Shown piece after piece: positions 7,585 to 16,362 of a stretch of DNA of 64,000 bases. The stretch lies in contig JAIXKJ010000003.1 of the NCBI GenBank assembly GCA_026928255.1, positions 66,836 to 130,835 on the forward strand, written 5' to 3'. The stretch is from Anaerolineales bacterium (GTDB lineage: Bacteria; Chloroflexota; Anaerolineae; Anaerolineales; Villigracilaceae). The notes below the pieces were generated by a model that saw only the letters and a program-made list of their open reading frames with translations, was not told the DNA's origin and made no database searches. Every line of letters begins with the position of its first letter. Position 1 is the first letter of the stretch. The translations under genes were made by a program, and so were the position numbers.

Positions 7585-10080
7585 TTATTGCTTCCCTAAA
7601 AAGCGCGGATACCAATACCATAAAAGATCTGCGGCGGGTTTGCCGTGAACGGACGTTGATTTATCTTGCAGCAACGCGGGCGGATAGTAGCCGCGACTGA
7701 CGAAGCCCGCAATCCACGAGCGGGCGTTGACGGCGTTAAGCAGCGCTTCGTAAATGTCCGCTTGCTGTTGTAAGTTTAGCCCGACGGAAGGGACGTCGTC
7801 GTTGGGGCGCGATAGAGAGTCGAAGCGTAGGCACGCGCCGCCGTCGAGAACGCAGCCGTTTGCCGCGCCCGTTGCCGAGGGGTAGGAAAAGGCGAGGACG
7901 ACGGGCTTGTTCAAAAGAGAGGCGAGCGGCGACACTTCGTTATCTAGCAAACGCCCCGCTTCGGCGGCGTAATCGCTTTTCGTCGCGGACGAGTCCGTCG
8001 CCAGCGGCGCAGACCAAAGCAGGTACACCCCGTCCGCTTCGCGCAGGATGTTGGTCGGCGTTTCGAGCGGCGAGGCGGCATACGGTTGCGCCCAAAGGAC
8101 TTGCCCTTTGAAGCGCGATTTTGCGTCTTGAATGATGGAACGCCACTGCGCTTCCGCGTCAACGAAGTTGGACGGCGAGCCGTCGGGCAGCGTTCCGTTG
8201 GGCAGGGCGGGGGCGATTCCTTCGCCGCCGAGGATAAGGAATTGCGCTCCGCTTTGGGCGGCGAGGTCGGCGTAATTTTCAACGAAGGCGCGATAACGCG
8301 CGAAGAAGGTCTGCTGCCAATCTGAATCTTGCGGCGCGTTTTGCCAAAAGTTAGAATCAATAAAACGCGGAGTCGGGAAGAGCGCGACGTTGAGGGCTAA
8401 GGCGCGGGCTTGAGAAACCATAATCGCCGTGTCAATCCACAGCGGGTCGGCGCCAGGGCGAGTCGAGAAGCGTAAAGGCGCGGCGTTGGAAACTGTCCAC
8501 GTCGGGTCGAGGACAACCAAATTCGAGCCGATGGATTTGACGTTGGCGAAGGCTTGCGGCATGAAGTACGAATCGTTGGGCTGATAGGTCGGTTGAAATT
8601 CGACGCCCGCCACGAAGCCCGCCTGGCGCGGCGCGACGGCGACGCCGACGAGAGTCGAACTTTGCGGATTTTCATACCACTTCCACGAAGAAATCGAATC
8701 GTGAATGTCTTGCGAGAAGTAACTGGTCGTCGCCGTTCTGCCGCTGACGGGCGTTACGCCTGCGGTTTGGTTGTCGTCTGCGCCGCCGCATTGCGCGTTG
8801 CGGCAATAGCGATAAGAGAACGCGCCGAGAAAATTCAACGGGCTGTATAGTTTGTAAAGCCAGCGGTTGTTTCCCGCCGACCACATCGGCAGCGGCTCCA
8901 TCCAACCCGCCGCGTTGAATTGGATGTAAACAATATCGCCGGGCGGCGTGTTGGCGGGGGCGACGACTTCAAAAGTAATCGCGCCCGATTGTTTAGTCGC
9001 CATCCACGAGAGGACGGCGTCTTGAATGGAAACGTCGTGGTCGGGGACGAGGAAATCGCGCAAGATCCAGCCGCCGTCGGGTTTGTGTTCGGCGTTCCAA
9101 AAGCCGTCGCCGAGCGTATACTTATATTGGACGAACGTCCCGACGGGCAAGCCAAGCGTTACAGAATACCGCCCGTCCGCTTGCAGGTTCATCAACGGCA
9201 TACGCTCCGAGACGACGCTCACGCCGCCTTTGAGGTCGGCGAAAGTGTCGCCCAATTGCAAAAGGTTGCCCGCAATGCGGACTGGCGCGCCGGGTAAGGT
9301 GTCTTCTGGCACGGCGACGGTAAAGGTTACGTTGACAATTCGCGCAGGCTTGACTTTCAAGTTGACAATCGTCGGCGCGTTTTCGGCGACGACCGCGCCT
9401 TGTTGAAAGGGCGCGTACAAACCGTCCATGCTGTATGCGACGAGTTGATGCGCCCCGACGGGCAGCCCGGTCAACTCAAAACGCCCCAGCGAATCGGTAA
9501 TGAATTGGACGCCGCCAGCGGTAACGAGAATGTTGGGCAACGGGGCGCCGCTGTCCGCGTTGTGGATTTGACCGAGAATAGTCCCTGTCGGGCGCGGCGA
9601 GCGGCGGTCGCTCCACGCGGCGACGACGTCGCGCACTTCCGCCGAACTGGCGGCGCTGTACAAACGATAGCGAATCGGCGAACCGTCGGCGGCGCTTTCC
9701 GTCGCGCCCGCGCCGCCGACTCGCTCGTAGCGATATTTGAGAACGGAATTAATCGGCACGGGCAACGCGACGGAATAAGTCAGCGTGTCTCGCGCCGTCA
9801 TCGGATATTTGATTTCGTTGAAGCGAATCCCAGTCGTTTCGTCCACAACGGAGAGCAAGAGCGCTTCGCCCGCTTGCAGCGCTTCGGGCAGCGTGGCGAC
9901 GAAAGTCGTCTGTGTGGCGGCGTAAGGCGTGTTGGTCGCAATAGCGGGCGTCGCCGTCGGGCTGTCCGCGTTTTGGAAGGGACTCCAATCAAACAGCGAG
10001 AGCGCGCAAGCCTGCCCGACGAAAATTAACGTCAACGCGGCGCAGAGCCAACGGCGCAGGGGAGCGGTCGAACCTTTCAT
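7585..10080 (-). CDS. Exported multidomain protein with starch-binding-like and TIM-barrel regions
   Basis: An 831-residue protein. The ATG at 10080 is preceded by AAGGAGAAG and followed by a signal peptide ending VGQAC (Cys25), a weak lipobox. Order of regions: beta-sandwich like CBM20 modules (about 55-155), a carboxypeptidase-regulatory-like domain (about 165-245, with TDSLGRFELTGLPVG), two more CBM20-like modules (about 250-360 and 365-470), and a TIM-barrel-like region (about 480-831) that resembles GH113-type glycosidases (FLILGGEG with Glu620 as candidate). It is probably an anchored extracellular polysaccharide enzyme or a binding protein built from an enzyme fold. It follows tatC by 41 nt, but its signal shows no twin arginine motif. 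Confidence 0.7.
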   Translation of the reverse strand: MKGSTAPLRRWLCAALTLIFVGQACALSLFDWSPFQNADSPTATPAIATNTPYAATQTTFVATLPEALQAGEALLLSVVDETTGIRFNEIKYPMTARDTLTYSVALPVPINSVLKYRYERVGGAGATESAADGSPIRYRLYSAASSAEVRDVVAAWSDRRSPRPTGTILGQIHNADSGAPLPNILVTAGGVQFITDSLGRFELTGLPVGAHQLVAYSMDGLYAPFQQGAVVAENAPTIVNLKVKPARIVNVTFTVAVPEDTLPGAPVRIAGNLLQLGDTFADLKGGVSVVSERMPLMNLQADGRYSVTLGLPVGTFVQYKYTLGDGFWNAEHKPDGGWILRDFLVPDHDVSIQDAVLSWMATKQSGAITFEVVAPANTPPGDIVYIQFNAAGWMEPLPMWSAGNNRWLYKLYSPLNFLGAFSYRYCRNAQCGGADDNQTAGVTPVSGRTATTSYFSQDIHDSISSWKWYENPQSSTLVGVAVAPRQAGFVAGVEFQPTYQPNDSYFMPQAFANVKSIGSNLVVLDPTWTVSNAAPLRFSTRPGADPLWIDTAIMVSQARALALNVALFPTPRFIDSNFWQNAPQDSDWQQTFFARYRAFVENYADLAAQSGAQFLILGGEGIAPALPNGTLPDGSPSNFVDAEAQWRSIIQDAKSRFKGQVLWAQPYAASPLETPTNILREADGVYLLWSAPLATDSSATKSDYAAEAGRLLDNEVSPLASLLNKPVVLAFSYPSATGAANGCVLDGGACLRFDSLSRPNDDVPSVGLNLQQQADIYEALLNAVNARSWIAGFVSRGYYPPALLQDKSTSVHGKPAADLLWYWYPRFLGKQ

Positions 10081-10121
10081 TTCTCTTCTCCTTAACAGAA
10101 ACGGGCGGCGCGGATTTGACC

Positions 10122-11006
10122 TTAAGCCGATTCGGCGTTTCCGGCGGTTTCTTGCGTTTCGGCGTTTTTCGTCCGCCCGGCGTAGGCGAGATAACTTAAC
10201 CCGATGCTGACAAAGTACAAGACGATCATGGGAATCATCACCAACCCCATGTTGACCGGGTCCACCGTCGGCGTGATGGCGGCGGCGAGGACGGCGATTA
10301 TCACGACCGCAATTCGCCATTGATCGGACAAGAATTTTGGATTCACCAAACCGACGGAGGTCAGGACGTAGATGACGAGCGGAAATTCAAAAAAAGCGCC
10401 GATCCATAACATTAATCCCGTAACGAAAGAGAAGTATTCGCTTGCCGCCCAAAATTGCGAAATGGGCGTGAAACTTCCCAAAAACGGAATGGCGGCGGGA
10501 AGCAAGACGTAAAACGTAAACGCCATGCCCGTTAGAAAAAGAAACGCCGCCAGCGGAATGCCGAGCAATCCTAATTTTTTTTCGCGCGGATAAAGTCCAG
10601 GCGCGGCGAAGAGCCAGATTTCAAAAGCGATGTACGGAAAAGCGACGGCGACTCCAATCATCATTGCCACGCGCATAAAAACGCCGATTTCTTCGGTAAC
10701 TTGAATGGCTTGCAAATTTTGCAAGCCGCCGACCGGCGTCGCTAGAAATTCCATCGCGGGTTCGGCAATCCAAAACGCGGCGATGATGAAAAGCGCCAAC
10801 ACGAGAGTCGAGCGCAGAAGGTGAGCGCGCAGAATTTCAATTTGGCGCCAAAGTTCTTCGCGGGTTTCGCTTTCGGTGATTAAATTGGCGAATAAGTCGG
10901 CGACGGGGCGCTCTTCGGGTTTGGCGTTTAATAGTTTAATAAAGTTGCGAATAGCGCGGAACGGCGAAGCAATCAACCGTCCGACGATTTTGAAAAACTT
11001 ACGCAT
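10122..11006 (-). CDS. tatC: Twin-arginine translocase subunit TatC
   Basis: A 294-residue membrane protein with about six transmembrane helices. It recognises Tat signal peptides and forms the receptor core of the Tat export system. Conserved features include the cytoplasmic N-terminal segment ELWRQIEILRAHLLRS, the PYIAFEIWLFAAPGL region and the FEFPLVIYVLTSVGLV segment. There is an N-terminal extension of about 60 polar residues and a short polar C-terminus. The start overlaps the end of the tatA/B-type gene by 8 nt, so the two are co-translated. Confidence 0.95.
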   Translation of the reverse strand: MRKFFKIVGRLIASPFRAIRNFIKLLNAKPEERPVADLFANLITESETREELWRQIEILRAHLLRSTLVLALFIIAAFWIAEPAMEFLATPVGGLQNLQAIQVTEEIGVFMRVAMMIGVAVAFPYIAFEIWLFAAPGLYPREKKLGLLGIPLAAFLFLTGMAFTFYVLLPAAIPFLGSFTPISQFWAASEYFSFVTGLMLWIGAFFEFPLVIYVLTSVGLVNPKFLSDQWRIAVVIIAVLAAAITPTVDPVNMGLVMIPMIVLYFVSIGLSYLAYAGRTKNAETQETAGNAESA

Positions 11007-11388
11007 CGTTTTGAGTTTCGCTTTCGGGCGCGGACTCAGCCTTCGCGGCGGGCGCTTCTTTCGGCGAAGTCGCCGCGTAAGGTTGCGCTTGATAAGGCTG
11101 CGCCTGCGGGCGCGCGTCGGCGGGTTGTTTCGTCGGCTGAACGGCTTCTTTGATTTCGCCGTTGAGTTTTGCCAAATCCATGTTTGCGTCGCGGATTAAG
11201 CGCGTCGGCAAATCGCGGAATCCGCGCGAGGTTTGCTGGAAAATTTTCCAGCCGTCGGAGCGAGTCAAATCGCGCAGAAATCGTCCGATTGTTTTGCCCG
11301 CTTTTTGCATATCTTTGGGACCTAGAATTAATAAAGCGATGACGACAATAAAAATTAATTCAGGCATTCCAATGCCGAGAATTTCCAT
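10999..11388 (-). CDS. Tat translocase TatA/TatB-type subunit
   Basis: A 129-residue protein with an N-terminal membrane helix (about 9-24), a GPKDM hinge and an amphipathic helix (about 28-45), followed by a Pro/Gln/Ala-rich tail. This is the architecture of TatA and TatB; the long tail and GMPELIFI start lean towards TatB, but the two cannot be separated safely here. Only one such subunit is in the window. It sits 3 nt after nusB and overlaps tatC. Confidence 0.9.
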   Translation of the reverse strand: MEILGIGMPELIFIVVIALLILGPKDMQKAGKTIGRFLRDLTRSDGWKIFQQTSRGFRDLPTRLIRDANMDLAKLNGEIKEAVQPTKQPADARPQAQPYQAQPYAATSPKEAPAAKAESAPESETQNDA

Positions 11389-11391
11389 AAC

Positions 11392-11862
11392 CTAAGATTC
11401 CGAATCTTCTTGCGGCGTTTCTTTCTTCAACGCTTGATAAATTTCCTGTTCGCGTTCGGCGAGCGCGCCCAGCGTGCCGTTGACGAAGCGGGCGGTCGAA
11501 TCCGAGCCGAAGCGCTTGGCGAGTTCTACCGCTTCGTTGATGGCGACTTTCAGCGGCGTAATGCGGGCGACGGCAAATTCCCAGCAAGCGATTCGCAACA
11601 GGTTGCGATCGATCGCCGCCAGTTGTTCGGCGGGCCACTCCGGCGCGGACGAGGCAATCGCCCGATCTAGTTCTTCGCGGATGGGCAAAATGCCGAAGAC
11701 GATTTGCCGCGCAAATTCTTCCAAATCTGGCGAGAGGGCGTTTTCTTCCGAAGCGGTTTCGTCCAGGCGTTCTTTCAAAGCCTCGCCCGGCAGATGGTCG
11801 GAGAAGTCGAGTTCGTATAAAACTTGCAAAGCGATCGCGCGCGCGCGCGTGCGAGATTTCAT
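11392..11862 (-). CDS. nusB: Transcription antitermination factor NusB
   Basis: A 156-residue all-helical RNA-binding protein that works with NusE/S10 in rRNA antitermination. The start MKSRTRARAIALQVLYELDFS and the segments VAINEAVELAKRFGSD and RFVNGTLGALAE are diagnostic. It overlaps the asp23 gene upstream by 4 nt (ATGA), a translational coupling arrangement that is common for this gene pair. Confidence 0.95.
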   Translation of the reverse strand: MKSRTRARAIALQVLYELDFSDHLPGEALKERLDETASEENALSPDLEEFARQIVFGILPIREELDRAIASSAPEWPAEQLAAIDRNLLRIACWEFAVARITPLKVAINEAVELAKRFGSDSTARFVNGTLGALAEREQEIYQALKKETPQEDSES

Positions 11863-12215
11863 GCGGGGGCTGCGCCGCCTTCGTAATCAATATCTTCAAT
11901 GTGGACGTTGACCTCTTGCACGTCCATGCCGACGGTTTCTTGAATCGAGCGGGCGACGTTGGCTTGCACGGCGCGTCCCGTCTCGCGGATGTTCACGCCG
12001 TCTTTAAGAATGAGGAATAAATCCACGAAGACGACGTTCTCGCGGATTTCGATTCGCACGCCGTCGCTGACTCCGCGCCGAAAGAGGCGGTTGACCCCGC
12101 CGCTGACCGGTGCCAATCGGCTGACGCCCGCCGACTCCAACGCGGCGAAGCCAGCCAGCGTGGTCAACACTTCCGGCGAGACGGTGGTTTTCCCTTGCGT
12201 AATTTCGCTCATCAC
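11859..12215 (-). CDS. Asp23/Gls24 family envelope stress protein
   Basis: A 118-residue protein with the compact Asp23 fold. It has the ITQGKTTVSPEVLTTLAG start, the GV segment and the DVQEVNVHIEDI end typical of the family. Members bind the inner face of the membrane through partners and are linked to cell envelope homeostasis. It is coupled to nusB (4-nt overlap) and lies 7 nt after fabG. Confidence 0.9.
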   Translation of the reverse strand: MMSEITQGKTTVSPEVLTTLAGFAALESAGVSRLAPVSGGVNRLFRRGVSDGVRIEIRENVVFVDLFLILKDGVNIRETGRAVQANVARSIQETVGMDVQEVNVHIEDIDYEGGAAPA

Positions 12216-12222
12216 GACTCCT

Positions 12223-12981
12223 TTACATCATCGCCATGCCGCCGTCCACGCCGAGAACTTGCCCAGTGATGATGGCAGCCCCGTCGGAGGCGAGGAAAGA
12301 TACAGCGAAGGCGACTTCTTCGGGTTTGACTTTGCGCCCCAGCGGGACGAGTTTCAGCGCGGCTTCCAGCGTTTCGGGCGGCATCGCTTCGAGAATTTCC
12401 GTGTCCACGAAGCCGGGCGCCACGGCGTTGACGGTGATGTTGCGCCCGGCAATTTCGCGCGCCAGCGCTTTGGTGAAGGCGATTTGTCCGCCTTTGGAGG
12501 CGGAGTAATTGGTCTGTCCGGGGTTGCCCATCTGTCCGGCGATAGAGGCGATGTTGATAATCCGCCCGACGCGCTTTCGCATCATGTGTTTGACGGCGGC
12601 TTTCGAGCAGTTAAACGTGCTTTTCAAATTGGTGTTAATCACCGCGTCCCAGTCCGCTTCGGGCATCATCATAATCAACTGGTCGCGGGTAATGCCGGCG
12701 TTGTTGACCAAAATTTGCAAATCGCCAAAGGTTTCGACGGCGAACTTAATCAGCGCTTCGGCTTGTTTGAAGTCGGAAACGTCGGCTTGGAAGGCGGCCG
12801 CTTTGCCGCCCGCCGCTTGAATTTGACCGACGACCGCTTCGGCGGCTTCGGGCGATTTGTTGTAGTTGACGACGACGCTCGCGCCGCGTTGCGCGAAATC
12901 CAACGCGACGGCGCGCCCAATTCCGCGCGAACCGCCGCTGACGACGGCGACTTTATTTTCCAAAGAAAGGTTGAAGGTCAT
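12223..12981 (-). CDS. fabG: 3-oxoacyl-[acyl-carrier-protein] reductase FabG
   Basis: A 252-residue short-chain dehydrogenase with the nucleotide-binding SGGSRGIG (16-22 region), NNAG (93-96) and the catalytic triad Ser146, Tyr159, Lys163. It reduces 3-ketoacyl-ACP with NADPH in fatty-acid synthesis. CAGGAG lies at normal spacing before the ATG. A TATAAT (13002-13007, minus strand) overlaps the stop of the preceding gene, so fabG may also have its own promoter. No other fab gene is nearby, so a role with another ketoacyl substrate is possible. Confidence 0.92.
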   Translation of the reverse strand: MTFNLSLENKVAVVSGGSRGIGRAVALDFAQRGASVVVNYNKSPEAAEAVVGQIQAAGGKAAAFQADVSDFKQAEALIKFAVETFGDLQILVNNAGITRDQLIMMMPEADWDAVINTNLKSTFNCSKAAVKHMMRKRVGRIINIASIAGQMGNPGQTNYSASKGGQIAFTKALAREIAGRNITVNAVAPGFVDTEILEAMPPETLEAALKLVPLGRKVKPEEVAFAVSFLASDGAAIITGQVLGVDGGMAMM

Positions 12982-13002
12982 AAGTGGACTCCTGTGCGGC
13001 GA

Positions 13003-13680
13003 TTATACTTCATGCGCTTTCGGCTTAATGCCCAAAGCCAGCGCCAGTCCGCCGCCGAGCGCGACGAGCGCCAGCGCGAGGACGGCGTCTTCCCAAAAGC
13101 GAATCGGGAAAAGGCGAATCAACGTGTCGGAATAATTGAAGAGCCAAGTGTCGCCGTCGAAGAAGAGATGATGAAAGCCGGCGAAGAAATTCCAAAAGAT
13201 GTCGGGGTCAATCAACGCGCCCGCGCCGACGACCGCGCCCAAAGCCAGCGCCGCGCCGATCATCCACCATCCGCCGCGCCGCAACCCGTCCAGATAAAGC
13301 GCTTGCCAATCGTCCTTTTTTGCGGCGAGCGCCAGCGCGGTCAAAACGATTAGCGAAACGTACCAAACGTTTAACGCGCCTTTGACCACGCGCTTGACGT
13401 CGCTCATGTGGCTCAATTCGCGCTCGCTGTAAATCGGCGCGCCGCCGTCAAATTTGAGGTCGGCGAGATAGGAGATGTCCGCGTTGTTGACCAAATACTG
13501 CACGGACGGCTTCGCCCATTGCAAACGGTCTGCTTTGGAGAAGCCGTAATCGTCGAAGGGGAAATAGGGCATGTTGTATTCGACAGTGTAATAAAGCGGC
13601 GTGAGCAACAGACGCAATGCCAGCCCAAGCAAGGCGAAGGGCACAGCCAGCGAGGCGAGATAAGAGAGCGCTCTCTTCAT
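13003..13680 (-). CDS. DUF1461 / TIGR01906 family integral membrane protein
   Basis: A 225-residue protein. The start is an ATG at 13680 that overlaps the preceding stop (ATGA). It has a membrane segment at about 5-27, an external loop of about 100 residues (with MPYFPFDDYGFSKADR and FDGGAPIYSERELSHMSDV), and three further membrane segments at about 108-125, 138-158 and 193-212. The loop motif SxxEixHmxDV is characteristic of the family, whose function is unknown. It is coupled to the MFS/spermidine synthase gene. Confidence 0.82.
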   Translation of the reverse strand: MKRALSYLASLAVPFALLGLALRLLLTPLYYTVEYNMPYFPFDDYGFSKADRLQWAKPSVQYLVNNADISYLADLKFDGGAPIYSERELSHMSDVKRVVKGALNVWYVSLIVLTALALAAKKDDWQALYLDGLRRGGWWMIGAALALGAVVGAGALIDPDIFWNFFAGFHHLFFDGDTWLFNYSDTLIRLFPIRFWEDAVLALALVALGGGLALALGIKPKAHEV

Positions 13681-15230
13681 TGTAAGAATTCCAAGCCGCC
13701 TTGAAAGACGAATTTGACGACCATGTCGTTGACGATCCATTCAATCGGGGCGCGGTCGTCGGTGAAGACGGTCGTCGTTTCGTAGCCCGTTTTAAGGTTG
13801 GCGTACACGGTGGACAGCGCCATCGTCAACAGCGGGTTAAGGCTTTGGTCTTTGGAAATGCGAATTGTGTTCGCTAAAAAATCGTCGGGGACGGTCGGGC
13901 GCATGGTGGCGTAAATCATGGTGTTGAGCGTGTTGGGGATGTCCATAATGTGAATGGACGGGAAGACTTGCGCCATCGTCGTCGCCAGCCCGTCAATCAG
14001 GCGGCGGTCGCCGGGCGTCGAGCCGACGTTGAGAGTCAGGACTCCGTCGTCGTTCAAATGCGCGGCGCAGATTTGGAAAAATTCAAGCGTGGTCATGTGC
14101 GGCGGAATGTAAGGCGGGCGATAGGCATCCACCGCGATGATGTCGTATTTTTTTTGCGAACGGTCTAAGTTTAAGCGCCCGTCGCCGACGATGACGTTTA
14201 GGTTGGGCGACCCCATGTGAAAATATTTGTAACCGACCTCGACGATTTTCGGGTCGAGTTCAAAACCGTCAATTTGCAAATCTTCGCCGTAGACGAGCGT
14301 CGCCTGTCGTGCCGCCGTCCCCGCCGCCAAGCCGACAATCGCCATAGACTTTACGTCGGCGGGCGAGCGGTCTTTATAGAAAAAGGGGCCGGCGGAAAAA
14401 AGTTCCCAAGGTCCGTTGTAGAAAAGCGCGTCGGGGTGATAAATGGAGTGAACGCCTTGCCCGTCGTTGAGGCGCAACAAAGTATAGCCGTCCGCCTCTT
14501 GGACTTGAATGTAATTGTAAGCCGATTCGGCTTCAAAGATTTGTCCGCTGTTATTTTTCAGCGCGGAGTTGGAAAAAGCAAAGGCGATGAACGCCAACAA
14601 AATCGGCATCCAAATAAAGACGAGCATATCGCGCAGGCTGGCAAAACGCGCCAAACCAATTAACGCGACTACGAGCAAGACCATGCCGAAGAGCGCAAAG
14701 GTCAGGCGCGTGCCAATGGTGGGGATGAAAATCAGCGTCGGCAGAAACGTGCCGATGAACGAGCCCATGGTCGAGACGGCGTAAATTCGCCCGGAGATTT
14801 CTCCCGACTTCGCGGCGTCGTCCACCGAAAGGCGGATGGCGTACGGCGAAATTGTTCCGAGCAAGGTAATCGGCACGATGAAGAGAATCAAAACGACGAT
14901 GAACGATCCTGCCAAAACGCCGAGACTGAGCGCCTCAAACGCGCTGGCTGCCAATTTGAGAATCGGCACGGCAATGTAGGGGACGAGTCCCACCGTGAAC
15001 GCGCCCCAAGCGAGGATGCGGTACATCGCGCGCGGAGTCGGGTCGGCGTCCGCCCATTTGCCGCCGACGAAATAGCCGAGCGTCAGGTAAATCAAGATCA
15101 AGCCGATGATGCTCGCCCAAACTAAATTGCTCGTGCCGAAGACGTTGCCAATTAAGCGCCCTGCGGCGAGTTCTGCCGCGAGAGTCGTCATGCCCGAAGC
15201 GAAGACCGTGAAGAGGAGATAGCGTTTCAT
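13677..15230 (-). CDS. Fused MFS-like membrane / spermidine synthase-like protein
   Basis: A 517-residue protein with six or seven membrane helices in the first 215 residues (MTTLAAELAAGRLIGNVFG start) and a soluble spermidine-synthase-like Rossmann domain from about 230 on (GLAAGTAARQ, then DGFELDPKIVEVG, then IAVDAYRPPYIPPHMTT). These fusions are widespread; whether they make or export polyamines is not settled. TATAAT (15239-15244, minus strand) ends 8 nt before the ATG without an SD, so the message may be leaderless. It heads the long minus-strand run ending at 4966. Confidence 0.88.
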   Translation of the reverse strand: MKRYLLFTVFASGMTTLAAELAAGRLIGNVFGTSNLVWASIIGLILIYLTLGYFVGGKWADADPTPRAMYRILAWGAFTVGLVPYIAVPILKLAASAFEALSLGVLAGSFIVVLILFIVPITLLGTISPYAIRLSVDDAAKSGEISGRIYAVSTMGSFIGTFLPTLIFIPTIGTRLTFALFGMVLLVVALIGLARFASLRDMLVFIWMPILLAFIAFAFSNSALKNNSGQIFEAESAYNYIQVQEADGYTLLRLNDGQGVHSIYHPDALFYNGPWELFSAGPFFYKDRSPADVKSMAIVGLAAGTAARQATLVYGEDLQIDGFELDPKIVEVGYKYFHMGSPNLNVIVGDGRLNLDRSQKKYDIIAVDAYRPPYIPPHMTTLEFFQICAAHLNDDGVLTLNVGSTPGDRRLIDGLATTMAQVFPSIHIMDIPNTLNTMIYATMRPTVPDDFLANTIRISKDQSLNPLLTMALSTVYANLKTGYETTTVFTDDRAPIEWIVNDMVVKFVFQGGLEFLQ

Positions 15231-15257
15231 GACGCGGGATTATAACGCTTCCTCTTG

Positions 15258-15293
15258 CAAAAAAATCAGGGCTTGACGGAATGTCAAACCCTG
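15258..15293 (-). terminator. Terminator of the YtxH-type gene
   Basis: On the minus strand, the stem CAGGGTTTGAC / GTCAAGCCCTG with loop ATTCC is followed by ATTTTTTT. It lies 25 nt after the stop of the YtxH-type gene. Confidence 0.85.
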
Positions 15294-15317
15294 AAGGTTG
15301 TCGAACGAAAGGGTAAC

Positions 15318-15701
15318 TTAAGCGGCGTCTTCGGCGCTTTTCTTCGTCGCCTTGCGAACCGATTCAACGACGCCTTTGCCGCGTTCTTTCACGTCGGAGG
15401 CGATTTCGTCGGCGCGTTCTTTGGCGAGTTGCGCGTATTCTTCGGCGCGGTCGCGGGCGATTTTGGCGTATTCTTCGGCGCTGGCGCGCGCTTGTTTGGC
15501 GGCTTCTTCGGCGCGAGCGTAAGCCTCTTCCGCGCTGAGTTGCGCTTTATCGCGCAGTTCGATGGATTTATCCTTAATCAAGGCGCGAGTCTCTTCGCCA
15601 GACTGCGGCGCCATTAATAAAGCGACGACGGCGCCAGTCAACCCGCCGACAATGAACCCTACGAGGAAGGCTCCAAATTCATCATGATCGTGATCGGACA
15701 T
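15318..15701 (-). CDS. YtxH domain-containing protein
   Basis: A 127-residue protein with a Gly-rich membrane segment (FLVGFIVGGLTGAVVALLMAPQSG, about 10-33) followed by a long Ala/Glu/Arg-rich helix (about 36-115) that can form a coiled coil. This is the YtxH layout. The family is linked to stress but has no known biochemical role. AAAGGAG stands before the ATG. It may be co-transcribed with the gene upstream (33-nt gap) and ends at a clear terminator. Confidence 0.85.
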   Translation of the reverse strand: MSDHDHDEFGAFLVGFIVGGLTGAVVALLMAPQSGEETRALIKDKSIELRDKAQLSAEEAYARAEEAAKQARASAEEYAKIARDRAEEYAQLAKERADEIASDVKERGKGVVESVRKATKKSAEDAA

Positions 15702-15734
15702 AATATTTTCTCCTTTGTCAAATGACAGTTAATT

Positions 15735-16193
15735 CTATTTTGATTTTAGATTTAACAATTCTAACATGCGCTTTAATCCCGCCAGATAGCCGTTCAATTG
15801 GATGATCGGCTCGACGGCGTTTTCGCTCAAAAAGTCTGCTGTGCCGCGCAAGGTGTTGACGGTTTCGGTCGTCGCCTGCAAGATGGGACGAACTTCGTTT
15901 TGCAGCAAATTAATCAAACTCGCCAACTGAACGACAAGCACGACCAACGCCGCGCCGATGACCAACGTCTCAAGCGCGACGACGATAATAAACACGTCGC
16001 GGATTTTGTCGGTGGGCGTGGCGGGTTGCATCAAGAAATAAATTGCGACGCCAAGCAAAGCGACCAATAAAACAACGACGGCGACGACGATAAAAATAAG
16101 CCGCTTTTGCGCGCGTTCTTGCTCGCGCAACTCAGCCCGTTGTTCGGGCGTCAGCGGCGGGGGAGCGGGGTGTTCGGATTGTGGAAGCGCCAT
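15735..16193 (-). CDS. Two-helix membrane protein, unknown function
   Basis: A 152-residue protein with a Pro-rich start, a charged segment, two membrane helices (about 33-56 and 68-92) and a C-terminal amphipathic part (about 95-150) that recalls DUF948-type proteins. TATAAT (16200-16205, minus strand) lies exactly 6 nt before the ATG with no SD, so the transcript is probably leaderless. It is divergent from the TetR gene and upstream of the YtxH-type gene, which suggests a shared envelope role. Confidence 0.72.
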   Translation of the reverse strand: MALPQSEHPAPPPLTPEQRAELREQERAQKRLIFIVVAVVVLLVALLGVAIYFLMQPATPTDKIRDVFIIVVALETLVIGAALVVLVVQLASLINLLQNEVRPILQATTETVNTLRGTADFLSENAVEPIIQLNGYLAGLKRMLELLNLKSK

Positions 16194-16298
16194 GAGGCTA
16201 TTATAAAGGAGAAATGTTGGAAGTTTGTTAACTCGTCGCGGATTCGTGATGTTTGATGCGGAAATGGTTACGGATGTAATCGAGTTGTTGCTTATCTC

Positions 16299-16350
16299 TT
16301 GACTCTCTTCCTTAACAGGGGTAAACTACTTTATCCTACCGAACGGTAGG
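16299..16350 (+). promoter_or_regulatory. Promoter and TetR-type operator of the beta-oxidation operon
   Basis: TTGACT (16299-16304), a 17-nt spacer and TAAACT (16322-16327) form a good promoter. The 16-bp perfect palindrome CCTACCGAACGGTAGG (16335-16350) covers the expected transcription start. Such short ACCG/CGGT palindromes are typical TetR-family operators, and the TetR gene begins 13 nt later, so autorepression is likely. Confidence 0.75.
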
Positions 16351-16362
16351 TAGGGAGCAGAG

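Noticed and set aside
11959..13353. A 464-codon plus-strand open frame across asp23, fabG and the DUF1461 gene
   Set aside because: It crosses three well-supported minus-strand genes; composition is that of a shadow frame.
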